Below, in pieces: positions 26,137-37,401 of a DNA stretch of 64,000 nt; position 1 is the stretch's first letter; every line of letters starts with the position of its first letter. A program made the position numbers and the translations under genes. The notes under the pieces were generated by a model. The model did no database searches and was not told the origin of the DNA. It was given only the letters and a program-made list of their open reading frames with translations. Origin of the DNA: Valencia hispanica (Eukaryota; Chordata; Actinopteri; Cyprinodontiformes; Valenciidae); assembly GCA_963556495.2 (NCBI GenBank), contig OY747700.1, positions 9,414,520 to 9,478,519 on the forward strand, given 5' to 3'.

Positions 26137-27160
26137 ATTATAAATCTGTAACTCAGTGGAGAATAAAAAAATTTAAGAAACTATTTAGTACTCGTCCTTC
26201 CTTGAAAAGACCTTCAGATTTCAGTTGACAAGCAGAAAATGGTGCGATATATCTGAAGTGTCTCTTACTCCCGAACTGCTCTTCAAAACATTCCTTTAAT
26301 AACCCGATGCTGCGGCGTTCACTGGGGGATGTGTTAAAGTGACGTCATCCCAGACAGCAATCTGTTCAGGCAGAAAGGGCAAAGAGAAAGGAGGAGAAGA
26401 AGGGGTGAAACGAGGAATGAAGATGAAAGTTAGTTTAGAGTGAGCTGATAGTGAAAAGTGGATTGTGTTGTGGTTGTAGTGAGGGAAAATGGCTGAGTAG
26501 TTACCGGCGTGGCCCTTGCTTCGCCTGCTCTGACGCACTTGTCCTGAAGCCCTGAATGATTTATTAAAGTGAGGAGGGCAGCCATCCGAGCTCTGATTAA
26601 CTAGGGGAGCGAGGGAGGACAAGCACTCCTCTATTATTCATCACACCGCCGGAGCACAAGCATGAAAGACTGGCAGGAACAGAAAAGGGAAAAGACAAAA
26701 ACATAAGTGGAGTCAACATTTCTGCAGCCTTGTCATCGTTTTTTCCTGGATCTTCCTGGATCCTGTGTCCTTGATGCAGAGCTGACTTGTTCCTGGACAA
26801 CAAATACTAGTTCCTCTAAGAAATACGTCTTGTGGCACAGGCAGGTTCAGGTTTGAACCTGCTGGAAAACAGAAGCGGCCGGCTGTTGTGGCTGTATAAA
26901 AACCCACAGAAGCACATCCTTGTTTGTTGTCTCTAAATAATGAAGCGCAGCTTTTGCTGAGATCCCATTATGAGATACTTTTAACGCTGCAGCTCTGACA
27001 GGACTGATCTAAACACGTATAACAGGGTAAGACATCTGTTCTATTCTTAATGGGCAGAAACATACAAGTTTGATGACCTGCAGGTCAAGTGGCTGCCATG
27101 TTCGAAGGGAAACATTGTAAACCTCAGTCGTGTCAGTGGTAATGTTTAGGAATATGAGTA
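26137..27160. other. Unassigned sequence
   Basis: No domain-bearing frame was recognised; the minus frame at 26296-26622 has no known motif. Confidence 0.3.
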
Positions 27161-27162
27161 TA

Positions 27163-28489
27163 CAGTAGCGTGCAAAAGTTCTAAGTTGGTGGGCGAAAAT
27201 TAATGTAAACAAAGAATGCTTTCAGAAATGGAAGTGTTAATCATTTCTTTTCATCAATCAACAAAATGTAGTGAATGAACAAAAGAGAAATCTAAATCAA
27301 ATTAATATTTGGTAAACCACATTTTGCCTTCAAAACAGCATCAGTTCTTCTAGGTTCACTTACACACCGTTTTTGAAGGAACTCGGCTGCTAGGTTGTTC
27401 CAAACATGTTTGAGAACAAACCACAGATCTTCTGTGGATGTAGACTTCCTCACATCTTTCTGTCTCCTCATGTAATCCCAGACACACTCCATGATGTAGA
27501 GATCAGAGCTCTGTGGGAGCCGTACCATCACTTCCAGGACTTCTTGTTCTTCTCTACACTGAAGATAGTTCTTAATGACTTTGGCTGCATGTTTGGGTCG
27601 TTGTCCTGCTGCAGAATAAATTTGGGGCCAATCCTACGCCTCCCTGATGGTATTGCATGATAAATGAGTATCTGGCTGTATTTCTCAGCATTGAGAACAC
27701 CATTAATCCTGATGAAATCTCCAACTCCATTTGCAGAAAAGCAGCCCCAAGTGTTCAAGGAACTTCCATCATGCTTCACTGTTGCCTGCAGACACTCATT
27801 ATTGTACCGCTCTCCAGCCCTTCGACGAACAAACTGCTTCTGCTAGAGCCAAATATTTCCCATTAGGACTCATCAGTCCAGAGCTCCTCCTGCCGTTGTT
27901 CTGCACCCCAGTTCCCATGTTTTTGTGCACACATGAGTTGCTTGGCCTTGTTTCCATGTCGGAAGTTTGACTTTTTGGCTGCAACTCTTCCATGAAGACT
28001 TCTGGCCAGACTTCTCCAGACAGTAGACGGATGTACCTGGGTCCCACTGGTTTCTGCCAGTTCTGAGTCCATGGCTCTGCTGGACATCTTTCCATTTCAA
28101 AGGGTAATACGCTTGATGTGTCTTTCATCTGCTGCAAGTTTCCTTTGCCGACCACTGCGTCTACAATCCTCAACGTTGCTTGTTTCTTTGTGCTTCTTCA
28201 AAACAGCACATCTTGAAACCCCAGTCTGCTTGGAAATCTTTGTCTAGGAGAGACCTTGCTGATGCAGTAGAACTATCTTGTCTCTTGTTGCTGAGCTCAA
28301 CCTCGCCATGAGATTAAACTATCTTTCACAACCTCACCTTGGTAGCAGAGTCTGGCTGTTCCTCACCCAGATTTAAGCCTCCTACACAGCTGGTTCTGTT
28401 TCAGTTATGATTGTGTTTCAACCTGTGACATTGATGATCATTAGCACAGTGTTTGATATAATTGGTTGATCATACACCTGATTATAACC
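27163..28489 (-). mobile_element. Tc1-like transposon, interrupted at its far end
   Basis: The left end, next to TA at 27161-27162, starts CAGTAGCGTGCAAAAGTTCT, a typical Tc1-like terminal motif. The transposase lies on the minus strand (28309-27292). The right side is cut at 28489 by a hAT-like insertion. A piece resembling the rest of the terminal region continues at 29694-29737 (CTATAATCCTACAAAATCCC) and then meets a Harbinger-like fragment. Confidence 0.75.
27292..28309 (-). pseudogene. Tc1-like transposase pseudogene
   Basis: A Tc1-family DDE transposase would cut and paste this element at TA sites. An ATG at 28309 opens MARLSSATRDKIVLLHQQGLS, is stopped at once by TAG, and continues TKISKQTGVSRCAVLKK, the first helix-turn-helix. 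The frame then shifts. LWTDES (first catalytic Asp), GCFSANGVGDF, QQDNDP (second Asp, about 27600) and DLYIMECVWDY (catalytic Glu kept, about 27495) are all recognisable. At least one stop and two frame changes mean no full protein can be made. The length (~1.02 kb) equals the usual ~340 codons. Confidence 0.8.
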
Positions 28490-29693
28490 TAGGGCTGACC
28501 TAGGGATATAGAAAGAGAGCCTATCGATAAAGGGAACAGACATCTTGATCGATATTGATAATTACTGATAACTATCAAAAAATGTAGAAAATTTATTTTA
28601 AGTGCATCCCTGGTCATTTTTTAATTAACTAATTTTAATAACAAATTAAATTTAGTTATTCAAACACCCTCTTTTTTTAATTTTACCATAACTGAAAGTT
28701 TGTAAGAAAAACAAAACAAATCAAGAGACCTGAGTGACATCAGTAAATACAAAGAAAAGTAATGTTATTAACTATTATATGATTAATTTTAAAAATTATG
28801 TTAGTAATTTAAATTGAAGACTTATCTTGATGCTTTTAAAAAATATATATTTTTAACATGTTATGACACTTTCTTATACTAATGGCTCAGACCTTTGGTT
28901 TAGTTCGGGGGTCCCCAAAGTCGGTCCTCAAGGGCCGGTATCCTGCATGTTTTAGTTCTTTCCCTCGTTCAACACACCTGAATCAAATGATGGCTCATTA
29001 GCAGAACATCTGCAGAACTTTGACATGGTGAGGAGGTAGTTGGACCATTTGAATCAGCTCTGGTTTAGTTTGTGTGAAAAAGCCGGATCAATAAAGCTGA
29101 TTCTAATTCAGTTCAGCTGCTGAAGCTAAAGCCGACCAGCTACTCACCGATGTCTGAGTGTAGACAAAGCCTAAAACACAGGAGGCCAGTCCAGTGACTG
29201 AGTGCTGAAGCCAGCAGGTCTTTTCATCACCTTTGTATTTTTGACAGCTTTATCGCTTCTGAGGACGTGGTAGAGAACCAGGTGGACATTTTAAAAGTCG
29301 CAGGTGTCGTTAGCAGAACGGGAGTGTTGTGCCTGTCTCTCTGCAAACGTGACAGCAGCACCGGCAATAGCAACTTTGCGGACCGTACTGTTTTCTGTAT
29401 TTTATTTTGTTCATTGTTGTTACATTTATCGTTGACGTGCATCGCGTATCGGTTCAAAACATTTGCTCTTTTTCGTGGTTTGAGAGGAGCAAGGGCTCTG
29501 TGACCGAGCTGCCTGGGTCTGCGTTTGTGATTGGTTTAGAGTAAATAACGACAGTACTAAGCTACCTGATAGGCTATAATGAAAAAGAAATGGAAACTTT
29601 TTTTATTGAATTTTTTATTGACCTTTTTTTTTTACTATCCCACCACACATCTATCATCGACAGATATTGTTATTAAATTATCATCCAGCCCTA
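28490..29693. mobile_element. hAT-like non-autonomous element, copy 2
   Basis: The left end TAGGGCTGAC and right end CCAGCCCTA are inverted. An imperfect 8-bp flank, TTATAACC (28482-28489) and CTATAATC (29694-29701), matches at 6 of 8 positions, as expected for an old hAT insertion. It is homologous to copy 1 at 23567-24320. It sits inside the Tc1-like element 27163-29737 and contains its own nested insertion at 28906-29061. No transposase frame was seen. Confidence 0.7.
28906..29061. mobile_element. 156-bp MITE nested in the hAT-like element
   Basis: It starts CGGGGGTCCCCAAAGTCGG and ends GAATCAGCTCT. GGTTTAGTT is present at 28897-28905 and again at 29062-29070. The related hAT copy 1 has the single uninterrupted site (GGCTTAGTTTG near 23963), so the boundaries are proved by an empty paralogous site. 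It resembles 3425-3575. Confidence 0.75.
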
Positions 29694-29737
29694 CTATAAT
29701 CCTACAAAATCCCTGACTTTGTGCAAGTGTATGTATA

Positions 29738-29940
29738 AGGGTGCGTTCACACTGAACACGTTTGAAGCGTCAAGGGCGTCAGGTTTACATGTAAAGTCAA
29801 TACAGAAGCGCGCTGAAGCGCGTCAGGGTTTCTGCATCGCATCTTTGTTCGTCTCCATGCACCTTGGATGTAGACAAAGTTGTGCCATAAACTTCTGGAC
29901 CTCTGCAGCTCCTCCATAGTTAACACAAACCTCGTGACCG
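29738..29940. mobile_element. Harbinger-like MITE fragment
   Basis: It begins GGGTGCGTTCACACTGAACACG after TATAA and continues GTTTGAAGCGTCAAGGGCGTCAGG, the same end type as 20532-21141. The right end was not recognised. Confidence 0.5.
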
Positions 29941-29944
29941 CTTT

Positions 29945-30335
29945 TTGATTTATACTCTCCTCGCCCCGGCTGTCAGTTTGGGTGGACTACCAAATCTCGG
30001 TAGGTTTGCAGTTGTTTCATACTTTCCCCATTCTTGGATGATTGATGAAACAGGGCTCTGTGAAATATCCACAGCTTATTGGGTTTTTTTTCAGAACCTA
30101 ATCCTGTTTTTCCTGAATGCTGTACTTCTTGGCCTCCCTGATGCTGTTTGTAAAGGCCTTCCCAGAACAACTGGATTTCTCCCGAGATCATACTAAACAA
30201 AAAGTGAACTCTCATTACATGTTAAATAACTTCTGAAGGCATTTGGTTCCACACTAGAGTAAAAGAGTACAAATGAATGTCACATTTTTTAGATTTGTAT
30301 TTGTAAATAATTACAATAAATCTCAATAAAATCCA
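29945..30335 (-). mobile_element. Tc1-like fragment related to the 37.4 kb element
   Basis: GTTTGGGTGGACTACCAAATCTCGGTAGGTTTGCAGTTG (about 29977-30015) aligns with 38402-38440 of the Tc1 element (GTTTAGGTGGACGGCC...TTACAGTTG), which encodes the minus-strand NLPRQGRPPKL region. It is short and has no intact frame. Confidence 0.6.
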
Positions 30336-30724
30336 CTTAAGTTATCAAATAGAAATGTGCATCCATGTTGGAGGAGTTACACACCTCCGGACCTAGATCA
30401 GCGCCTGTTAGAGCTGCGGATATGATTGGTTCATCAGAACAGCGCATAGAGAAGTGCCTCCAGCTTTGCTCAGTGCTTGTGGCCAGTGGGTCAAAGCAAA
30501 TTCGCAGGTTTGTGTTTGCACGGAGTCTGACACAGAGTCCCAAAACATGGCGGTGGATGATTTTCAATGGCCTCTCATGTTTATTACTCCTCCATGTTTT
30601 GGTGGATTTATCTCAAACTGAATTATTTAAACTCTCCCTTCTGGTTGGTGAAAAAGGTACTTTACACATAGTGTACAGAGAAACTGATTGTTATGGAAAA
30701 AATATCTTCAACAAAGATGACATT
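30336..30724. other. Unassigned sequence
   Basis: The plus frame at 30365-30748 runs into the L2 fragment and has no domain of its own that I recognise. Confidence 0.3.
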
Positions 30725-31424
30725 GATGAGCCTGAAGAACATTTCTAGGATTAAAGGACTGATGTCGCAACAGGACCTCGAAAAACTCATCCATGCGTTT
30801 ATCTTTACTCGGATTGATTACTGCAACAGCGTCTTCACAGGTCTGCCTAAAAAGTCAATCAGAAAGCTGCAGCTGATCCAGAACGCTGCTGCTCGTGTTC
30901 CTCACTAGAACCAGGAAAGTAGAGCACATCACCCCAGTTCTAAAGTCCTTACACTGGCTCCCCGTAGCTCAGAGAAGAGACTTCAAAATACTTTTACTAG
31001 TTTATAAATCATTGAATGGCTTAGCACCAAAGTATGTTGAAGATCTACTGTTACTATACCAACCCCACCAGACCACTCAGGTCCTCTAATTCCAGTCCAT
31101 CCCTTGAATTAGAACCAAACATGGAGAAGCAGCTTTCAGTTTCTATGCTCCTCTAATCTGGAACAAACTTCCAGAAAACTGCAAAGCTGCTGAAACACGG
31201 AGTTCTTTTAAATCACAACTAAAAACGTAACTGTTTTGAGCTGCCTTTGAGTAATGCTTTCATGTATCATGTATCATATGCTTCATGCTTTACTGCTGTT
31301 TTTACTTTATATGCTTTGTCTGTGTTTTACTGCTATTTTTATTTTACCACTTAATCATGTAAAGCACCTTGAATCACCTTGTTGTTGAAAGTGTTGCTAT
31401 ACAAATAAAATTGCCTTGCCTTGA
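30725..31424 (+). mobile_element. 5'-truncated L2-like LINE
   Basis: It encodes the end of the ORF2-type protein: [47 protein letters not shown] +1 shift follows, then LTRTRKVEHITPVLKSLHWLPV and ILLLVYKSLNGLAPKY. The 3' end reads ATGTAAAGCACCTTGAA and TACAAATAAAATTGCCTTGCC, as in fish L2-like LINEs. The reverse transcriptase core is lost. The same frame change, RVPH then stop, occurs in the copy at 62641-64000. Confidence 0.85.
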
Positions 31425-32570
31425 TGTCCTTCAGGCGTTTAAGGATTTAATACAGTATGTTGATTCAACACGGGGGAACAGTGCGCACAAAAGCATTCGC
31501 ATCATTCCAACCTCCCAACCCATCCACTCTAAAACATGATATAGTATAAAGCTATTCTTCATCATCTCTTAGCTACATTAGCTCCCCCTTCCTAAGACCT
31601 CGTCTGTCACCTGGGAGAACCACTCTGCACTGGTCAGATGTCAGGTTTATGTGGTGTACTTATAGATAACATGCTGACGTCTGTCATCCTGCAATCTAAC
31701 ACATTCTTTATCCAGAAACATCATGCTAGAACAACATGCTTGTTTTCTTTAACTTGACCTACTTTCCTGGTTTTTGTAGTCAAATACTAAATAAATTAAA
31801 GATCCAAATTATATTACCTGCTTTTTATTACTTTCTACAGTAATAGCACAGGCTAAGATGTGGAAAGAATATTTAAGATATTACAGTTTAGCTATAGGGT
31901 TGGGCAGGCTGGAGAAAAAAAAAAGTCAGTGTTCCCACAATAATTTGATAATAAGACAGGAATTATGTTCACAATTTTGAACTCTCAAAAAGGTCAAGGA
32001 ACTTTTTATTTATATTCTGTCTAAAATACTAATCTAATAAATCAGCAGTAGGCCTATAAAATACATGCTCAACCCCAGTCTGTATTCTGTTAATTCACAG
32101 AAATAAAGACTATATTGTAAAAACTACATTACTGCATTTTAAACCTTAGACCAACTTAAACTCTATATTTTCCTTCCAGACATTATTGCAATCTTGTAAG
32201 TAGTTTTCATTGACGGTTCAGTTTTTCTCGGGCTTTGGCTGCTTTTTTAAAATTCATTTTCAGTCCTGATCCTTTTTATGTTATTTTTTTCTGTTTGCAA
32301 ACACTTAACTTTGATCAACAAACCATTCAGGCATCAAATGAATCTAAAACTGAAGGGATGAACATGTGTTTAATCAACACATAACAGACATTGGCATTTC
32401 CTTGCTGACTGCTTCCATTTTCCCCAAAAATATCTAAGAAAACACAGTATGAGAGACAGAAATGTGTATTTTAGCTCGGAAATCAGAGCATGCAGTAAAA
32501 ACGATTCACTGACGGACAATGCATCTCTCAGGTTCTGTTCTAGTCCTCAATGACGAGAAACTGCTAACAG
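31425..32570. other. Unassigned AT-rich sequence
   Basis: No open frame of note and no named repeat. Confidence 0.3.
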
Positions 32571-33425
32571 GGGTGTAATGGTACACAAAAATCATGATTC
32601 TGTACATATTTGGGGTTTTAAATGGTTCAGTACGTTTTTTGTACACTTTAATGAAGAAAAATAAATACAAATGTACATATAACTTTTTTTTTAAAACTTT
32701 GATCAGTATTAAGTAAAAAAAACATTTTTCCTGAATTAATTCCTTTCATTTTCTGAAATTAATTTGATCTTATGTTCGATAGCTCAAAAATTTATAAGTA
32801 TATAACTGATTGGAAATTTGATTGGATTTTTTAAATATATAAAATAGTACAAGCAGACATAGCCAGAGTAGAAAACAGAATAACCACTTAAAAACAGTCA
32901 ATGTCAATGTTTAGAAATGTTCAAATGATACTTTGCCCATACTTGAGAATAAAACATCCCAGCTGTACTTGAATGCAGCATGGGCAGCTGTTGGGAACAC
33001 CCCTTCTCATCAATGGGGATTTTATTCAAAATAAGGAGTTTGGGCTGATCGGATGCTGCTGGTAGCCATGTTGGACGTCAGCTGGTTTTTCTCTAGTATC
33101 AGTGATGTTTACATTAAGCTTGACATCGTTTCAGGTGAGTCATTCAGTTCAGTGCAGATTGTGTTTATGGACCTCATTGATGCTGAAAGATGCATTCGCT
33201 GACCGGTTCGGTCCATCTTTTTTTTTTCTACTGTGGCTGCATGAGAAACCATTAATGTTTCCAAATAGAGTTTAGTGATAGATGGGAGTCCTTTCTGTTT
33301 TGTTTTGGTGTCACTTTTTAAGGTTGCGCTGCGCTCTGAGTTCTGCACATAAACATTCTGCATGTGTTCAGGATGAAAACAGGTGTATTCGTTCAGTACA
33401 TGTGCGTACCGAACCGATTTACCAT
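32571..33425. mobile_element. hAT-like repeat family X, copy 1
   Basis: It starts AGGGGTGTAATGGTACACAAA and ends with a GTACATGTGCGTACCGAACC-type block. A long internal part (GGCAGCTGTTGGGAAC..., GGTAGCCATGTTGGACGTCAGC, TAGTATCAGTGATGTTTACAT, TTTCAGGTGAGTCATTCAG) is shared with 45815-47180 and 48925-49730. GGGGTGTAA(C/T)GGTAC ends are common in fish hAT elements. No transposase frame was seen. Confidence 0.55.
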
Positions 33426-34400
33426 TTTACAGCTACACACACCTACCTGTTAATGTACTTTAGAAAATGTTTAGGCCTCACAGATGTTCTTTTGTCTTCA
33501 GTTTGTCCTCTTTCTGTAGTCACCACAAAGCCAAAGTGCACAGCTTCCCATTTTCTTCAAGGTCTCACATGCACTGAGATATTCTCAGTTAGGGAAAATA
33601 GTTTTAACCTTTAACTTTAGAGAGAATTTAGATTTTACAAATTGGTTTGCACACGTCATCTTAGAATAAAAAGTGTTTTTAGACAATCTTAAGAGCAAAA
33701 GATGATTTAGATCAACCCAGAAGATGATCAAGTGTCTTGGTCAGAATAGCTATGTTTACATCTGTGAATGAAGGGCAAGTACCTCCAACATCAGGTTTTG
33801 TTTATTTCTAACCATGATAAAAATGAACAATAAAAGAAGTATTTAAATACATGTTTTTCCCCTTTACGTAGCTCTAGTTTCCTGTAAGCACCTCCCAAAG
33901 AGACTGAATTCACCACAATTGTTCTACATTGTGTCTAAATTATAAATGCAGTTGTCTCTACGTGTCTTTTAAATCTTAACACAGTTAAGTTCTTATAAAA
34001 CAGCGCGCTACAGAGAGAGAGAGAGAAACTACAGATCCAAAGGTTTCACTCAAACCTGATTAAAGCACACTCATTGCCCATTGAGCACACTGTGGCATAA
34101 TAGCGCTGCTAATTGATTCATTAGGAGTCGCAGCAGTGGCCTGGGTGCTCAAAAGAAAACAGAAAGGAAGGAGTGAACAGAGCTTTAAAGAAGACGACGA
34201 TAAAGAAGCCGGATAATTAAAAACAATCCTCCACAGCGACGGGTTATTACGCCCCAGAGAGACCTGATAAGTGGAAGTCGGTTGTGATCTTCTCTAGACT
34301 TGCATGTCAGTTTCTGCTAAATCTACATACGAGGATATAGGGCCATCTGCTGGTGTTGGACCCAGTTTCAGTTCACCATGCTGGAACTACCCCTCCAGAA
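33426..34400. other. Unassigned sequence
   Basis: No gene recognised; a GA microsatellite lies near 34013-34025. Confidence 0.3.
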
Positions 34401-34660
34401 TTATTGGCACCCCTGCTGTCAACACTTTGAACGGAATTAGGTCTGGGGACTGAAATAGCCATGGCGGAAGATAAAGGTTTCTAGTTCTGGGTTGATTTAG
34501 CAAACGTTTTGGACCATTGTCCAGCTGAAAGGCACAACAATGACCAATTATCGTTTTTTTGGAGTCACCTGATTTTTTTCATTTTTATTTAAAATATCCT
34601 GGTGTTTCTACAGGAGGAGTTCATACTGCAGTGCACTGTAACAAGGTTCCCAGAGGAGGG
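34400..34660. mobile_element. Tc1/mariner-like fragment
   Basis: CCAGAATTATTGGCACCCCTGCTG and TTTTGGACCATTGTCCAGCTG are words found in a common fish Tc1/mariner MITE. The piece is degenerate and has no protein motif. Confidence 0.4.
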
Positions 34661-34984
34661 GGATGCCAGTGATACAAGTAGCCTATAAGTGCAGGCGTTT
34701 GCACATTGAAGTTCTGGACGTTATTACATTTCTTGATCATTCAGATAGCGCGGCAAAGTAATATTGCAGCCAGAACGGGCCCGGGGGGGGGGGGGTTTGG
34801 CTACCCTAAATGCTTACATTTAAGCACTTAATTTTTTTTTTTTTTTTTTACTGGTTTTAAATTGTTTTGAATTTTAATCTGAGATCAAAAGGATTTTAGC
34901 CAATTTACTTTGCAAAAGTGCACATACTCACAATCTGATGCTGCAAGTTTAATCTTTGTGTTCGAGCTTGATTTGTTCACGAAC

Positions 34985-35085
34985 ACAAATCCACTAGACA
35001 TTATCCGTTTCCCTCATGACAGGCTGAATAACCCAAATTATTGCAGTTCATTTTTGACTGTGTGAATTTACAAACAAGCATTCCA
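34985..35085. mobile_element. Palindrome-array MITE, copy H (terminal repeat only)
   Basis: TCATGACAGGCTGAATAACC...ATTATTGCAG...TTTTTGACTGTGTGAATTTACAAAC matches the right terminal repeat of copies A, D and F. No array remains. Confidence 0.6.
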
Positions 35086-36600
35086 TAACCTTTCTCATCC
35101 AGTTTGAGGATGCATTGGTTAAATTTGCATGTGACTAGTGTTAAATCTTTTGTGATATGAATAAATTCATATTATGCATCAATATGCTAATTATGGTTTC
35201 ATATCTGGTTTGTTTAAATGTGCACGTTGGGACCCAAGTAAGTAAGCAACGCCTTTTAGTAATTAATTATGGCTCCAGTGATTTTTACTGAATCATTTCT
35301 CAGTCTACTCAAACAGTGCGACTCGTCTGCAATGGAAGATCAATTTATTTATTTTTAGGCACTTACACATCTTTACTAGTCGTGCCAGTGACTACAGAAG
35401 CTGCTGTATAACATGTGACTGTAACAGATGGGTTTATTAAGAACTAAAAAAAAAGATCTCATACATTTGCTGGATGTTTATAAACAGTTATGTTATTTCA
35501 CTTTGAGCAAGATTTCACAGGCATAACAGAGCAGAGAGAGAGAAAAACAAAACAACAAATGGCCGACATTACACCCAACAAACATGCATTCCCTCGTTTT
35601 ACACATGATTTAGAAAATATTACTTGTACTCATAGAAAACTCACAGTCCCCTCCCAACACGATTCATCTTTATAAAAGGCAATGGGAAAATAACCAAAAG
35701 AGCCTGTCAAATACTAGTCAGTTCTAGTAATACTACAGTATGTAAGGTCACGTCTCATTCATTCAAACATCATGAATGTGGTCATAAAATTGCACGGATT
35801 AGCTCAAATCTGTTAGACTAATGTTAAAGCTGTCCTATCTAAGTTATATACAGCCAAGTAATGTGAAAACTTCAAACTTCAACATCAGACTCCCTTCTTT
35901 CACTTGGTGACGCCTCTTGGGTGTAAGAGCAATGAGAAGAACCCCGTCCAAAAAAAACCTGACTGATAACGGGTTTGTTGACGCCTACGCTGACCTAACC
36001 GATGAGTGGGCCCGGTTTGATCTGTAACCAGGTGATGAGTCAGAGAAGTCGGACTGCAGCACAGCTGAGCAGAACAGAACAGCAGGGAGGATGACAGCTT
36101 TGCAACCTTCCCAAAGTTTGGCAGGGTGGCTGGCTTGAACGCAGAGATGGAGAGTCACCAGAAACATTTCGTCCAGCCAGCATGGATGCGTGAATAACGA
36201 CACATCCTCATCACGTGTTTGTGTTGTGTCCTTCAAGAACATCAGAAGAAGTTCAGTTTTCTCACATTTGGGTAAAAACAACATCGTGAAGGGGAGAAGA
36301 GACTTCGAGGCAGTCCGGTGCAGCAGCCTGACCCCCCCCCCCCCCAGCCTCTGGATGTTCAGAAGATCCTTTAACAGAGAGATTTTGGACGCACCTTTGG
36401 GAAAAGCTGGAAGAAAACAGGAAAACCTTTGATTTAGATCAAGACAATGATTACAGCTCAAGATTTCACTTGATCAGGTACTTGATATATTTTTCCTGAT
36501 CTGTATGTTCCTTTTCACTCAGAGAAAAAACAACAACACACGCATGTGTTCAGACATGTTCTTCTCTCGTTTTTAATCCTCTGCACACTTTTATCCCTAT
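35086..36600. other. Unassigned sequence downstream of the host gene
   Basis: No known repeat covers 35.1-36.6 kb, so the 3' untranslated exon of the host gene could lie here, but nothing shows it. The minus-strand frame at 35985-36461 (158 codons) has no recognisable domain. A C-run lies at 36332-36345. Confidence 0.3.
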
Positions 36601-36609
36601 CTATTTAAA

Positions 36610-36782
36610 AGGTTTTGTGGCCACAATGGCCTTTATTTTAAAGTGGATAGTACATAGAAGGGGGAGAAAACATGCGGTAAAGGTCCACTGGGACGGGACT
36701 CGAGCCCGGGATGACCGCGTCGAGGACCGGGGCCTCGGTACACGGGACGCCCGCACTAACCACTATGCTACGTGACGCCCCC
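36610..36782 (-). repeat. tRNA-derived SINE
   Basis: Read on the minus strand, the head carries a perfect A box TAGCATAGTGG (36770-36760) and a B box GGGCTCGAGTCCCG (about 36708-36695). The A-to-B distance (about 60 bp) and length exceed those of a real tRNA gene, and no cloverleaf closes, so this is a SINE or tRNA-like pseudogene rather than a tRNA. Confidence 0.65.
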
Positions 36783-37399
36783 ATTTTCTTCTATTTCTAT
36801 TAATTTAGGAAATTCAGTTTCTCAAAAAATGAGATCTAGCTTGACAATACTTCATAGATCCTCTGTGGGGTTAAAGGTCAGCATCTCCATAAAACTCATC
36901 AGCAGGGAGAAGCATTGCATGCTCCTTCCTCTTAAGACGGCTGAACTGACTTTGGGTTTGATAAAACACAGTGGGCCAACATCAGTGGATAAGACGGCCC
37001 GCCAAATCTTCAGCGACTGTAAAACCTTCACACTGGACCTCAAACAACCTCTCCACTCTTCCAGGACCTTGATTTCAAAATAACAAAAAATTCAAAGATT
37101 TACTTGAATCTTACCCAAGACTGCAGTAGTCCTTGTTGGTGAGCACCTTCGTCTACCAAACTTTTTTCTTCCACTTAACTTTCCATTACTACGCCAATCT
37201 GAACAGATCTTCTTTAGCAATAATGTTTTGTAGGAGGGTATCAAGAGATTGTATGCTGAAGACCTTTCGAGTCAGAAGTCTTCTCCATGATTCTGCACGC
37301 CATATATTTCTGTGGTCTTAGGTAAATTTCGTATTACTGGACAAACAGATTTTTGGTTTTTGATTAGCTGTAAGGCATAATTATCTACATTTAGAGAAA
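36783..37399. other. Unassigned interspersed sequence
   Basis: Weak similarity to generic fish DNA-transposon remnants; the plus frame at 36772-37083 has no clear motif. Confidence 0.25.
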
Positions 37400-37401
37400 T
37401 A

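Noticed and set aside
35890..35975. Possible terminal ppp1r13l exon (LHPRGVTK-like or VFFGRGSSH-like readings on the minus strand)
   Set aside because: The first lacks an AG acceptor in the right place; the second joins in phase but does not resemble the LFPRVKP-type ending of the family.
35985..36461. 158-codon minus-strand frame downstream of the SH3 exon as a possible gene
   Set aside because: The translation has no recognisable domain or splice support, and a plus-strand frame overlaps it.
36690..36782. Genuine tRNA gene
   Set aside because: A- and B-box-like motifs are present, but spacing and length are too great and no cloverleaf closes; a SINE is the better call.
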